Shown piece by piece: positions 18,023-26,840 of a stretch of DNA of 64,000 nt. The notes beneath the pieces were generated by a model. The model was not told where the DNA came from. It did no database searches and saw nothing but the letters and a program-made list of their open reading frames with translations. The stretch comes from Bacilli bacterium (GTDB lineage: Bacteria; Bacillota_I; Bacilli_A; RFN20; CAG-826). The first letter of the stretch is position 1, and the number at the start of each line of letters is the position of its first letter. The stretch is from the NCBI GenBank assembly GCA_035326105.1, contig DAOKYO010000001.1:248001-312000 (forward strand). The letters run 5' to 3'. A program made the translations under genes and the position numbers.

Positions 18023-18052
18023 TTGACTTTAGATATTATTACATAATATAAT
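18023..18052 (+). promoter_or_regulatory. rpmH promoter
   Basis: TTGACT (18023-18028), an 18-base spacer and TATAAT (18047-18052) lie about 50 bases before rpmH. This is the strongest-looking sigma-A promoter near the origin. Confidence 0.75.
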
Positions 18053-18102
18053 TGCTATCGCGTAATAGAAATAAAAATGTTTTATATCGCGGAGGAATAT
18101 AT

Positions 18103-18237
18103 ATGAAAAGAACATATCAACCTAGTATCATCCATCAACAAAGAGTTCATGGATTCCGGGCACGGATGGCAACACCAAATGGCCGCAACGTCTTAGCGCG
18201 TCGTCGGGCCAAAGGTCGGAAAGTACTTTCGGCTTAA
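18103..18237 (+). CDS. rpmH: 50S ribosomal protein L34
   Basis: 44 aa, the family's usual length. It begins MKRTYQPSIIHQQRVHGFRA and ends in the basic ARRRAKGRKVLSA. GGAGG with 8-base spacing selects the ATG at 18103. It is divergent from dnaA and followed by a terminator, then rnpA, as in most Bacilli. Confidence 0.98.
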   Translation: MKRTYQPSIIHQQRVHGFRARMATPNGRNVLARRRAKGRKVLSA

Positions 18238-18248
18238 TGCACTTGTTT

Positions 18249-18278
18249 GCCACCTCTTACTTTTGAGGTGGCTTTTTT
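18249..18278 (+). terminator. Terminator/attenuator between rpmH and rnpA
   Basis: GCCACCTC and GAGGTGGC (8-base GC-rich stem, 8-base loop) followed by six T residues. Partial read-through would give the known excess of rpmH over rnpA mRNA. Confidence 0.85.
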
Positions 18279-18295
18279 AAAAGGAGATGTCGGTG

Positions 18296-18646
18296 ATGAA
18301 GAAAAAAAATCGAATCAAAAGGAATCGTGACTTCGAAGAAATCATCGACCAGGGTATTACCCGCAAGAACAGTTGTTTTGTAGCGACAATTAAATCAAAT
18401 AAATTGGAATTTGTTCGAATTGGAGTCTCGGTTTCAAAACGTCGAGGCAATGCGGTTATAAGAAATCGCATCCGTCGGCAGATCAGAAGTATTTGTGAAC
18501 AGAAAATTAATTTTCAACAAAATTATGATTTGGTTATTGTTGTCCGTAAAGATTACGATCTTGAGAATTTCTCTGGAATGCAAGAACAATTATTGACTCT
18601 TGTTGCGATACTTGAAAGGAACATTCATGGCAAAGAAGAAAAATAA
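18296..18646 (+). CDS. rnpA: Ribonuclease P protein component
   Basis: 116 aa, basic. It carries the RNase P protein motif GNAVIRNRIRRQIR after KRNRDFEEIIDQG. It supports the RNA subunit in 5' maturation of tRNAs. The ATG at 18296 has GGAG nine bases upstream; the ATG at 18287 touches the Shine-Dalgarno sequence and is unlikely. It overlaps yidC by 20 bases. Confidence 0.95.
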   Translation: MKKKNRIKRNRDFEEIIDQGITRKNSCFVATIKSNKLEFVRIGVSVSKRRGNAVIRNRIRRQIRSICEQKINFQQNYDLVIVVRKDYDLENFSGMQEQLLTLVAILERNIHGKEEK

Positions 18647-20000
18647 AGTATTAAAAATTGCTGGTTTGGGATTGTTTGTAACCATTTTTGCCGCCTCATG
18701 TACGGCTAATTTTTGTTCTCCTAAAGACCAAGCTTATATGCTTTACCAAAAAGATAGCGGAATTGTTGCTATCAACGAGGACTCACCGCTTACTTTTTCA
18801 AGCGGAATGGAGACAATTTTAACTAATGCGGCTAAAGCGGGATATGCAATTCCTAGCGACCAATTTTTTGTGGAACTCGATGCTAAAGTTATCGACTATG
18901 CCAAAGTGGTTTTTACCGAAACTTATGGCGCAACTGCTACCCTGCCAAGCGATGACAGCGTGCTTTTAAAAGAATTTGGCTATGTAAAATTTCTTGGTTC
19001 ACAAAACAGCGATACTTTATCTACTGACAAGTATCTTTTTGGAAACTGGAATTATTGGGTTAGCGAACTTTCTATTGAACTTGGTGTGAGCCAAGTGCCG
19101 GATAGTGATTTTTCTTCCTACTACCAATCTCAGCTGCAAAAAGAAATTTCGTCTCAACGGGTATGTATCGCTCTTAAAGATGGCGAATATGGTCCAACGG
19201 GAGAAAAGATTCCCGTCGAAGGTAAAACTTGGGGCGATGCTTTTAATAAAGGCATTGTTGAGGGTTTATTAGTTTATCCGGTTGCTGCGGCTGTGGAATT
19301 CTTTACCAACGTTTTTGGCGCAAATGGCTGGGGACAGGTTTGGGCAATTCTCATTGTGACGCTTATTGTTCGTGGCGTCTTGATTGCCGCGACCTTTAAG
19401 TCAACGATGGCGCAGCAAAAAATGCAACTTCTTAAGCCGGAGATTGATGCTTTGCAGCAAAAATATCCAAATTCGAATACCAATCAATATGAGAAGCAAC
19501 AGTTGGCAGCAGCGCAAATGGCTCTTTACAAAAAGAACGGAATAAATCCGTTTAGCCAAATTATTATTATGCTTTTCCAATTTCCGATTTTTATTGCTGT
19601 TTGGGGAGCGATGACGGGAAGTGCGGTTTTGGCTTCGGATAGCGTTATGGGACTCAACCTCAATGCTTCGCTAGGAACGGAGATGCTGAGAAATTTCTTC
19701 AGTTCCGGCTGGTGGGTGGCGGTCTGCCTCTTTGTCTTGATGGCAGCAGCCCAGTTTATTTCCATGAAACTACCGCAGTGGATGACGGCAGGTAAACAAA
19801 AGAAAATTACTCGGATGGGTAAGAATCCGGCTGAAAACAAACAACAGAGTCAAATGAAGATGATGATGACGGTTATGTTTATATTCATTATCTTCATGTC
19901 TTGGAGTTTGCCGGCCGCGATGGGAGTTTATTGGTTTGTCGGAGCGCTTGTTTCCATTGTTCAAACCGTAATTACGCAGAAAGTGATGGCCAAGAAATAG
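18627..20000 (+). CDS. yidC: Membrane protein insertase YidC/Oxa1 family, lipoprotein type
   Basis: 457 aa from the ATG at 18627 (AAAGGA upstream). A signal peptide with lipobox FAASC (Cys near residue 25) is followed by an extracellular region of about 175 residues. Five membrane segments then carry the conserved Arg in LIVRGVLIAATFKS and the KKNGINPFSQI motif. It inserts membrane proteins with or without Sec. The extracellular region is longer than in B. subtilis SpoIIIJ. It is coupled to rnpA and lies one base before khpB. Confidence 0.95.
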   Translation: MAKKKNKVLKIAGLGLFVTIFAASCTANFCSPKDQAYMLYQKDSGIVAINEDSPLTFSSGMETILTNAAKAGYAIPSDQFFVELDAKVIDYAKVVFTETYGATATLPSDDSVLLKEFGYVKFLGSQNSDTLSTDKYLFGNWNYWVSELSIELGVSQVPDSDFSSYYQSQLQKEISSQRVCIALKDGEYGPTGEKIPVEGKTWGDAFNKGIVEGLLVYPVAAAVEFFTNVFGANGWGQVWAILIVTLIVRGVLIAATFKSTMAQQKMQLLKPEIDALQQKYPNSNTNQYEKQQLAAAQMALYKKNGINPFSQIIIMLFQFPIFIAVWGAMTGSAVLASDSVMGLNLNASLGTEMLRNFFSSGWWVAVCLFVLMAAAQFISMKLPQWMTAGKQKKITRMGKNPAENKQQSQMKMMMTVMFIFIIFMSWSLPAAMGVYWFVGALVSIVQTVITQKVMAKK

Positions 20001-20001
20001 T

Positions 20002-20604
20002 ATGAAGACATTTAGTGCAAAAACAGTTGATGAAGCGATTAGTCTTGCGCTTCTTGATTTAGGCGGACAATCCGTTGAAGACATCATCTATGAAGTGATC
20101 GAGGAAAAGAAAGGGTTGTTTTCCAAAAAAGCGACCATTCGTGTCTATGAGGTCAGCGACATAATCGAGTTTGCAACCGAATATTTGAAGAAGGTAATTG
20201 AATCATTTGAAATTACGCCTACATTCACCCCGACTTTGAAAGATGATATCGTTCGAATTACAATCGACAGCAATCACAATTCAATTTTAATCGGAAAAAA
20301 CGGTCGGACTTTACAGGCTTTAAACGAGCTGGTAAAACTTGCCACTTCAACCAAGTTTAAGAAGCGGATAAGAATTCTTCTCGATATTAATGATTATAAA
20401 GATGGGAAGTATCATAAGATTATATCAATTGCGAAGCGCACGGCGCGTGAAGTCCAAAAGACGCATACCGATGCGACGCTTGAAGCAATGCCGGCGGATG
20501 AAAGACGGATTGTGCATAATACGCTTGGCAAAATGCCTCACATCAAAACCGAATCTGTCGGTAATGGTCATCATCGCCAGGTTATGATTAAGTATATTGA
20601 TTAA
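20002..20604 (+). CDS. khpB: RNA-binding protein KhpB (Jag)
   Basis: 200 aa in three parts: Jag-N domain (residues 1-52), KH domain with SILIGKNGRTLQAL, and R3H domain around MPADERRIVHNTL. KhpB works with KhpA as an RNA chaperone tied to cell elongation. It directly follows yidC, the conserved order in Bacillota. A terminator follows. Confidence 0.95.
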   Translation: MKTFSAKTVDEAISLALLDLGGQSVEDIIYEVIEEKKGLFSKKATIRVYEVSDIIEFATEYLKKVIESFEITPTFTPTLKDDIVRITIDSNHNSILIGKNGRTLQALNELVKLATSTKFKKRIRILLDINDYKDGKYHKIISIAKRTAREVQKTHTDATLEAMPADERRIVHNTLGKMPHIKTESVGNGHHRQVMIKYID

Positions 20605-20632
20605 ATAGTACTATAAACTAATAAAGTAAAGA

Positions 20633-20654
20633 GGAGCCATTGTTGGCTCCTTTT
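20633..20654 (+). terminator. Terminator after khpB
   Basis: GGAGCCA, loop TTGT, TGGCTCC, then TTTT. It ends the rpmH-rnpA-yidC-khpB operon before mnmE. Confidence 0.8.
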
Positions 20655-20683
20655 ATGTTAAAATTATGCGAGGAGAAACAGCC

Positions 20684-22012
20684 ATGCTTGATACTATTGT
20701 TGCCTTAGCAACAGCACCGATAAAAAGCGCCTTAGGAGTTATTCGTCTTTCGGGACCGAAGGCTTTTATTTGCTTGCAAAAGATTTTTAATTCATCCAAG
20801 CCTTTTTCTCGTGAGCGAAACATTTGGCATGGTTTTATTCACGATGATGAGGAAATAATCGATGAGGTCGTTGTTTTAACTTACACGGCCCCAAAATCAT
20901 TCACAGGCGAAGATGTGGTGGAAATCATGTGTCATGGATCACTTTTGATTGCCAATGAAATAATAGCTTTATTAATTAAGTATGGTGCACGCATGGCCAC
21001 GCGGGGAGAATTTTCCAGTCGGGCGTTTATGAATGGCAAAATAGACTTAGTTCAAGCGGAAGCGATAAATGATATGATCAACGCTACGACGAGTGAAGCA
21101 AAAAAATTATCGCTTTTTTCACTTCAAGGTGATACCAGCGCCAAAATCAAGCCCTTAAAAAAATCAATCGCGGATCTGCTCGCGCTGATTGACGTCAACA
21201 TTGATTATCCGGAATATACCGATATCGAAGAAGCTGGCAAAGATCAGATTATGGCTGATACTGAAAAGATGCTTAACGTTACGGAAGGTTTAATTGAAGA
21301 AGGTCGCCAGGGAAAAATTATTCGCGAAGGAATTAAAGTGGCAATCATCGGCAAACCCAACGTCGGAAAATCATCGCTTTTAAATGCTTTATTACGAGAA
21401 GATAAAGCGATTGTGACCGATATTGCCGGAACAACACGCGATATCGTTGAGGGAGAAATCAATCTTCATGGAATTATTCTTCATCTTTTTGATACGGCCG
21501 GAATTCACGATGCGCGCGATCTTGTCGAGAATCTTGGTATCGATAAAGCGAAAAGGCTTATCGACGAGGTGGACTTAGTTCTCGTGTTGCTGGATGCGAG
21601 CAAGAGCATCGATGATGAAGATAAGAAATTACTTTTGCTTGCTGAAAATAAAAAGCATTTAATTATTTACAACAAGGGAGATCTTATTAAAAAGAAGGAT
21701 GAAGATAAACTTTATATTAGTGCGCTTCAAAAGGATACGAGCAGTCTTGAAAAGGCAATTCTTAATCTTTTTGCGATCGAGGAAACTTCTTACGCGCGGC
21801 CTTCGCTTAATAATGCCCGGCAATTAGGATTATTAAGAAAGGTTGCTCTAGATTTAAAACAAGCACAAGCCGATGCTAAAAACGGATTACCCCTGGATAT
21901 AGTTGCCGTTTCGCTTCAAAACGCTTATCAAGCGGTAAGTGAAATTTTAGGCGAGAATATTCAACCGGATTTTACCGACGAAATTTTTGCTCGATTCTGT
22001 TTGGGAAAGTAA
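20684..22012 (+). CDS. mnmE: tRNA uridine-5-carboxymethylaminomethyl modification GTPase MnmE
   Basis: 442 aa from the ATG at 20684 (AGGAG upstream). An N-terminal tetrahydrofolate-binding domain, a helical domain and an inserted G domain show GKPNVGKSSLLNALL, IAGTTRD, DTAGIHD and NKGD. The C-terminus FCLGK holds the invariant Cys. With MnmG it modifies the wobble uridine of some tRNAs. The position after khpB matches Bacilli. Confidence 0.97.
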   Translation: MLDTIVALATAPIKSALGVIRLSGPKAFICLQKIFNSSKPFSRERNIWHGFIHDDEEIIDEVVVLTYTAPKSFTGEDVVEIMCHGSLLIANEIIALLIKYGARMATRGEFSSRAFMNGKIDLVQAEAINDMINATTSEAKKLSLFSLQGDTSAKIKPLKKSIADLLALIDVNIDYPEYTDIEEAGKDQIMADTEKMLNVTEGLIEEGRQGKIIREGIKVAIIGKPNVGKSSLLNALLREDKAIVTDIAGTTRDIVEGEINLHGIILHLFDTAGIHDARDLVENLGIDKAKRLIDEVDLVLVLLDASKSIDDEDKKLLLLAENKKHLIIYNKGDLIKKKDEDKLYISALQKDTSSLEKAILNLFAIEETSYARPSLNNARQLGLLRKVALDLKQAQADAKNGLPLDIVAVSLQNAYQAVSEILGENIQPDFTDEIFARFCLGK

Positions 22013-22016
22013 TAAA

Positions 22017-22799
22017 ATGTACATCGATACTCATTGCCATCTTAACGATGAAGCCTTTATTAATAAGGAAGAAGAATATTTGAATAACGCCCGTCAAGCG
22101 GGGGTAGGGCTTATTTTTGTTGTGGGATGGGATTTAAAGAGTTCTATTCGAGCGATTGAATTATCCAATAGGTATAGCGAAGTTTATGCCATTATTGGGC
22201 TACATCCGGAAAACATCGATTCTTATTCGGATGATATTTGGGACAAGATAAGGCAAATGCAAAGGGAAAATCATAAAGTCATAGCCATCGGGGAGATTGG
22301 ACTGGATTTTCATTGGACTAAAGATCAGAATATTCATCAGCGGCAAGAGGAAATATTTATTCGGCAGATTGAATTGGCTAATGAGTTAAAACTGCCGATT
22401 TGTGTTCACAGTCGGGATGCGAGCGCAAAAACTTTAACTATTTTAAAAGCACATCCTCCGTTATTTAAAGGCGTGATGCACTGTTACTCCGGATCTTTAG
22501 AAATGGCAAAAGAGTTTATTAAACTAGGAATGGATATATCGTTCGCAGGGCCGGTAACCTTTAAAAATGCCCATGAACCCAAAGAAGTTGCCGCGGGTAT
22601 ACCCAGCGGATCTTTACTGGTAGAAACCGATGCCCCATATTTAGCGCCTCACCCGTTGAGAGGCACAATCAACGAATCAAAAAATATCCCATTAATCGTT
22701 AGGGAAATAGCTCAGCTACGGAATTTGAGCGATGAGGAAGTAAAACAGATAGTAATGAACAATGTAGCAAATCTGTTTCATGTGAAACAAAATGGATAA
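22017..22799 (+). CDS. TatD-family metal-dependent deoxyribonuclease
   Basis: 260 aa from the ATG at 22017, four bases after mnmE. Metal ligands are visible: DTHCHLND (HxH), GEIGLDFHW, CVHSRDAS, MHCYSG and ETDAPYLAP. This is the YabD/TatD group, usually encoded near rnmV and rsmA in Bacilli. It is predicted to be a 3'-5' exonuclease. Its last codons overlap rnmV by 8 bases, and a parS-like site lies in its 3' end. Confidence 0.93.
   Translation: MYIDTHCHLNDEAFINKEEEYLNNARQAGVGLIFVVGWDLKSSIRAIELSNRYSEVYAIIGLHPENIDSYSDDIWDKIRQMQRENHKVIAIGEIGLDFHWTKDQNIHQRQEEIFIRQIELANELKLPICVHSRDASAKTLTILKAHPPLFKGVMHCYSGSLEMAKEFIKLGMDISFAGPVTFKNAHEPKEVAAGIPSGSLLVETDAPYLAPHPLRGTINESKNIPLIVREIAQLRNLSDEEVKQIVMNNVANLFHVKQNG
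22774..22789. other. parS-like site 1 (ParB/Noc-type palindrome)
   Basis: TGTTTCATGTGAAACA differs by one base from the B. subtilis parS consensus TGTTTCACGTGAAACA. It lies at the tatD/rnmV junction, about 5.4 kb from oriC. Confidence 0.7.
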
Positions 22800-23337
22800 C
22801 TACGAGAACTCCATCTTTGTGGTGGAAGGCACCACGGATGTTAATTTTTTGCAGAATTTTATTAAAAGTGAATTTGTAATCACCAATGGGAGCGAAGTTT
22901 CACGTGAAACTATAGAGTACTTAAAAGTGGCTTCAAAACTGAAAAAAATAATTGTTATGACCGATCCCGATGCTCCGGGATTAAGAATTAGGAGCATTAT
23001 TGAAAATGCTATTCCCGGGGTATCTCATGTCTATGTTGAGCGTCAACAATGTATTGGCAGGCACAAGTTGGGAATTGCCGAAAGTAATCGCCAGGCAGTT
23101 CAGGAAGCATTGAGAAATATTGTGCCTTCAAAAGCGACAAAGCGTGGGACTTTAACCAGCAGCCAGCTCATTTCTTTAGGCCTCATAGGTGAAAGGGAAG
23201 CAAAGATTAAGCGCGATAATATTTCTAAGATATTTCATCTTGGGGTACCAAACGGAAAAACCTTTCTTTATCGGCTTAATTCGTTGGGAATTACATATGA
23301 TGAATTAAAGAAAATGGTTGAGGAAAGCAATATATGA
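22792..23337 (+). CDS. rnmV: Ribonuclease M5 (5S rRNA maturation)
   Basis: 181 aa. The TOPRIM domain has VVEGTTDVNFL (catalytic Glu) and MTDPDAPGLRIR (DxD), followed by the RNase M5 C-terminal region. It matures 5S rRNA in low-GC Gram-positives. It overlaps tatD by 8 bases and rsmA by 4 bases. A perfect-core parS palindrome is embedded at codons 35-40. Confidence 0.95.
   Translation: MDNYENSIFVVEGTTDVNFLQNFIKSEFVITNGSEVSRETIEYLKVASKLKKIIVMTDPDAPGLRIRSIIENAIPGVSHVYVERQQCIGRHKLGIAESNRQAVQEALRNIVPSKATKRGTLTSSQLISLGLIGEREAKIKRDNISKIFHLGVPNGKTFLYRLNSLGITYDELKKMVEESNI
22896..22911. other. parS-like site 2 inside rnmV
   Basis: AGTTTCACGTGAAACT is a perfect 16-base palindrome whose inner 14 bases equal the parS core GTTTCACGTGAAAC. 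It is the second such site within 122 bases. Confidence 0.82.
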
Positions 23338-24164
23338 AAGTAGCTAAAAAAGAAACAGTAATTAATCTTCTGTCTACATTAATGATCCGGCCATTAAAGC
23401 GCTACGGGCAAAACTTTCTTATTGATGAAGAGGTGGCAAAGGATATAGTTGAACAATTGTGTCTCACTCCGCAGGACAATATACTTGAAATTGGCCCGGG
23501 ACTGGGAGCTTTGACTCATTATTTGGTAAACAGTCCCGTAAGACGGGTGGAACTGGTAGAAATTGATCGCACGACGGCCAATTATTTGGCTTCCACCTAT
23601 GAGAAAGATGCGCGTGTTAAAGTCAGTACGATGAATATTTTACGCTATGATTTTTCCTTATTGGCTCAACCGACAAAAATTATCGGCAATTTACCTTACT
23701 ATATTACGACCCCGATTTTGGAAGAACTGATGAAAGCGGGGCCGGCGCTTAAAAGTTTCACAGTAATGATTCAAAGTGAAGTTATCGATCGACTGCTGGC
23801 TCCGGTTAAAAGTAAAGACTATGGCCCGTTGCCGATTATGATTGCCTTATTCGGCGAAGGGAAAAGAGTCTTCAAAGTTGGGCCGAACAAATTCTTTCCG
23901 CAACCACATGTCGGCTCAGCCGTATTTTCATATTCCTTTTCCCAAAGCAGGGAAAGAAAATACCTTCAGGACTTTTTTCGGTTTTTAAAACAATTATTTA
24001 ATAATCGCCGTAAAACTATTTATAATAATCTTTATGGGTATCTCCATGATGAAAATAAGACTAAAAATGTTCTTATAGAAAACGGCCTTGACTTGCAATT
24101 GCGACCGGAAGCTATTACCCCACTACAATGGGAAAAACTATTCAACACCATTCGTGAATTATAA
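23334..24164 (+). CDS. rsmA: 16S rRNA (adenine1518/1519-N6) dimethyltransferase
   Basis: 276 aa. Motifs: RYGQNFLID, SAM-binding ILEIGPGLGALT, and catalytic NLPYYITTPI. It dimethylates two adenines in the 16S 3' hairpin and acts late in 30S assembly. It is translationally coupled to rnmV (ATGA-type overlap), the usual pair. Confidence 0.97.
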   Translation: MKVAKKETVINLLSTLMIRPLKRYGQNFLIDEEVAKDIVEQLCLTPQDNILEIGPGLGALTHYLVNSPVRRVELVEIDRTTANYLASTYEKDARVKVSTMNILRYDFSLLAQPTKIIGNLPYYITTPILEELMKAGPALKSFTVMIQSEVIDRLLAPVKSKDYGPLPIMIALFGEGKRVFKVGPNKFFPQPHVGSAVFSYSFSQSRERKYLQDFFRFLKQLFNNRRKTIYNNLYGYLHDENKTKNVLIENGLDLQLRPEAITPLQWEKLFNTIREL

Positions 24165-24165
24165 A

Positions 24166-24194
24166 TTGAATGGGATAACTACTTGATATAAAAT
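24166..24194 (+). promoter_or_regulatory. Probable ispE promoter
   Basis: TTGAAT (24166-24171), 17-base spacer, TAAAAT (24189-24194), 24 bases before the ispE start. Confidence 0.55.
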
Positions 24195-24218
24195 ATCTAC
24201 TTAGAAGAGGAACTAATA

Positions 24219-25076
24219 ATGATTGTCAAGGCCCCGGCCAAAATCAATGTATATTTGGACGTAATCAACAAACGAGACGATGGATATCATGACTTAGAAT
24301 CGGTTATGTTGCCTTTGGAGTTGCACGACTCATTGGAAATTATTCAAATACCGGCGAATAACGATGATTTAATTACCTGCGATGATTTTTCTTTGAGTGT
24401 CAGCGAGTATAATTTAGCGGCCAGAGCTTTGAAGGCAATGCGCGATAAGTATCATTTTAAAGCTAAATTCAGAATAAAAATTCATAAGTCCATTCCGATG
24501 TCGGCCGGACTTGGCGGCGGTTCCAGCGACGCGGCGGCGGTTATTCTGGGAGTTTCAAATATGTTGAAGCTTCATCGCCCGGTGGAAGAACTGGTTGATT
24601 TAGCCAAGAAACTTGGAGCTGATATACCCTTTTTTCTTTTCGAGCAACCGGCCTATGTTGAAGGCATCGGCGAAGAGGTGACCCCGATAAAGGTCGCTAA
24701 GCGTTATGATGTATTAATCGTTAAACCGGAAGCGGGATTGTCGACCAAAGAGGTTTTTAGCGCTTACGATAACGAAGAGCCTGTGCACTCAAAACCGGAT
24801 AACATACTTCTAGCCCTAACCAAAGGTGATGATGAACTTCTTTCCGCCAACCTCTTTAACGCTTTAGAAAAGCCGGCATTTCGTCTTTTGCCGGTTGTGA
24901 AAGATATTAAAAACGAATTGAAGGCAATGGGACTAGACAAAGTTATGATGAGCGGCTCCGGTTCCGTTGTTTATGCTTTGAGCGATAATCACCATCTTTT
25001 AAGCCATGTGGCGGCGAAAATGGAAAAGCAGGGGCATCTTGTCATTTTGACGGCCACCAAAGGTCTAAAAAAATAA
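24219..25076 (+). CDS. ispE: 4-diphosphocytidyl-2-C-methyl-D-erythritol kinase
   Basis: 285 aa GHMP kinase. It starts with VKAPAKINVYLDVINKRDDGYH; the ATP loop is PMSAGLGGGSSDAAA and the C-terminal motif MSGSGSVVYAL. It is the fourth step of the non-mevalonate isoprenoid pathway, so this organism probably makes isoprenoids by the MEP route. Its place next to rsmA and glmU is typical of Bacilli. Confidence 0.96.
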   Translation: MIVKAPAKINVYLDVINKRDDGYHDLESVMLPLELHDSLEIIQIPANNDDLITCDDFSLSVSEYNLAARALKAMRDKYHFKAKFRIKIHKSIPMSAGLGGGSSDAAAVILGVSNMLKLHRPVEELVDLAKKLGADIPFFLFEQPAYVEGIGEEVTPIKVAKRYDVLIVKPEAGLSTKEVFSAYDNEEPVHSKPDNILLALTKGDDELLSANLFNALEKPAFRLLPVVKDIKNELKAMGLDKVMMSGSGSVVYALSDNHHLLSHVAAKMEKQGHLVILTATKGLKK

Positions 25077-25124
25077 ATTATTAATATTATTTCGTCTATA
25101 ATGTAGACACGGAGGAAACCTTTT

Positions 25125-26504
25125 ATGAAAATCAATGCCGTTATTTTGGCAGCCGGTAAAGGCACACGAATGAAGTCCATAGATCCGGAGCATTCAAAAG
25201 TATCTTATCCCATTCTTGGAGTGCCGCTGGTTCGCTATGTGGTAAACGCCGTTCGGCCCTTGGTCAATGGAAAAATATATACGATCGTCGGTTATGGAGG
25301 CGAAGCCACCAAAACCATCGTGGAAGATCTAACCGGCATTGTCTGGCAAAAAGAACAAAAAGGAACCGGACATGCTGTTTTGCAAGCCTCACCCTTTCTT
25401 AAGGATGAAGATGGTGTCACCTTAGTTTTATGCGGAGATACACCATTACTTACTACCGCCACCTTGGAAAATCTCATACAGGATTTTGAGAAGAAGGGCC
25501 ATGATGCAACGGTTATGACCTGCGTAGTGGACAATCCTTTTGGTTATGGAAGAATTATCCGCAACGAAAAAAATCTCGTGGAAGGTATTGTCGAACAAAG
25601 AGATGCGAGCGATGAGCAACGGAAAATTCGGGAAGTCAACACCGGGGTTTATGCCTTTGATAACCGCAAACTTTTCCAAGAATTAGACAATTTAACCGCG
25701 GATAATGCGCAGGGAGAATTGTATTTAGGCGATGTATTGACTCTTTTTCGTAAGAAAGGTTATGTCATCGGAGCTTCAATCCTGGAAGATCAAAAAGAGA
25801 TGCTGGGAATTAATGATCGGGTTCAATTAGCAGAAGCGGCTAAAGTGATGAAATTGAGAATAAATCGTAAACTGATGTTAAACGGTGTCACCATTGAAGA
25901 CCCGGATAATACTTATATTGGGCCCAATGTTACCGTTGGGCAGGATACGATTATCCGGCCCAATACGACGATACTCGGCTATTCGACCATCGGGCCAGTT
26001 AATAGGATCGGACCCTCAACTTACCTCGAAAATGTAACGATTGGGGAAGGCAATAGCATTGTCTCTTCCTATATTACGGATACTTCAATGGTAAACAAGA
26101 ATGAGGTCGGCCCGTTCAGTAAAATTAGGTCTCATACGCAGATTGGCTCCCACACGCGCATCGGTAACTTTGTTGAGTTAAAGAATGCGGTAATTCATGA
26201 CGGAGTCAAAGCAGCGCATCTCAGTTATCTTGGCGACGCATCAATCGGAGAAAATTCCAACGTCGGATGTGGGACAATAACGGCTAACTACGATGGGAAA
26301 AACAAATTTCATACCGAAGTCGGCAGGGATGTCTTCTTGGGTTCAGGAACTATTCTTGTTGCTCCAATTGAAGTTGGCAATCGATCCATCACGGCCGCGG
26401 GTTCGACAATTAACGAACCGGTAATCGAGGATGAATTAAGCATTGCCCGCGCACGTCAGGTTCATAAACCCGGCTACGCAAAAAAATATCAGAAGAAAGA
26501 CTAA
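25125..26504 (+). CDS. glmU: Bifunctional GlcN-1-P acetyltransferase / GlcNAc-1-P uridylyltransferase
   Basis: 459 aa. The N-terminal pyrophosphorylase domain has LAAGKGTRMKS and CGDTPLL. The C-terminal left-handed beta-helix has many hexapeptide repeats and the acetyltransferase site near AHLSYLGDASIG and GCGTITANYDG. It makes UDP-GlcNAc for peptidoglycan, so the organism likely has a cell wall. GGAGG precedes the ATG. A TATAAT at 25097-25102 sits inside the small palindrome GTCTA-taatg-TAGAC. Confidence 0.97.
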   Translation: MKINAVILAAGKGTRMKSIDPEHSKVSYPILGVPLVRYVVNAVRPLVNGKIYTIVGYGGEATKTIVEDLTGIVWQKEQKGTGHAVLQASPFLKDEDGVTLVLCGDTPLLTTATLENLIQDFEKKGHDATVMTCVVDNPFGYGRIIRNEKNLVEGIVEQRDASDEQRKIREVNTGVYAFDNRKLFQELDNLTADNAQGELYLGDVLTLFRKKGYVIGASILEDQKEMLGINDRVQLAEAAKVMKLRINRKLMLNGVTIEDPDNTYIGPNVTVGQDTIIRPNTTILGYSTIGPVNRIGPSTYLENVTIGEGNSIVSSYITDTSMVNKNEVGPFSKIRSHTQIGSHTRIGNFVELKNAVIHDGVKAAHLSYLGDASIGENSNVGCGTITANYDGKNKFHTEVGRDVFLGSGTILVAPIEVGNRSITAAGSTINEPVIEDELSIARARQVHKPGYAKKYQKKD

Positions 26505-26530
26505 TAGGCCATAAATTGGCCTATTTTTTA
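26503..26530 (+). terminator. Terminator after glmU
   Basis: AATAGGCC and GGCCTATT (8-base stem, 7-base loop) followed by TTTT. It starts inside the glmU stop codon. Confidence 0.82.
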
Positions 26531-26547
26531 TAGAAAGGAAAATAAAA

Positions 26548-26808
26548 ATGCCCCAAGATTTTCGCGGCCACAACGTTTACGTCGATAAAAACTTAGTTGG
26601 ATATGTTGACCATGAAGGCGGCATATACATGCTGGGCAAACTTGTTGCAACCATTGATGATGAGGGTTACATCTATTTAAAAGGGAAAAATGTCGGCTAT
26701 ATCCAAGATGAAATAGATATTTTCCTTGGTGATGTTCACGCCGGAGAAATTAATGCGCGTCGTGATTTAGTGTTTGATGGTAAAACCATAGATAAGTTAA
26801 TTATGTAG
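26548..26808 (+). CDS. Small tandem-repeat protein of unknown function
   Basis: 86 aa; family not recognised. The sequence is four copies of a roughly 16-residue unit with the pattern N-x-V-G-Y-[VI]-D-x-E-G-x-I-Y-x-x-G (residues 15-30, 32-46, 48-61 and 63-78, degrading toward the end). Such a unit suggests a repeated beta-hairpin or beta-roll. No signal peptide or membrane segment is seen. AAAGGA lies before the ATG. It follows the glmU terminator and opens the accessory region. No function can be given. Confidence 0.7.
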   Translation: MPQDFRGHNVYVDKNLVGYVDHEGGIYMLGKLVATIDDEGYIYLKGKNVGYIQDEIDIFLGDVHAGEINARRDLVFDGKTIDKLIM

Positions 26809-26840
26809 ACGACAATCCAATAAAAAAGGTCACTACGGGA

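Noticed and set aside
18052..18102. Longer rpmH start
   Set aside because: The extra 17 codons begin at the promoter -10 and lack a ribosome-binding site; the L34 start at 18103 is standard.
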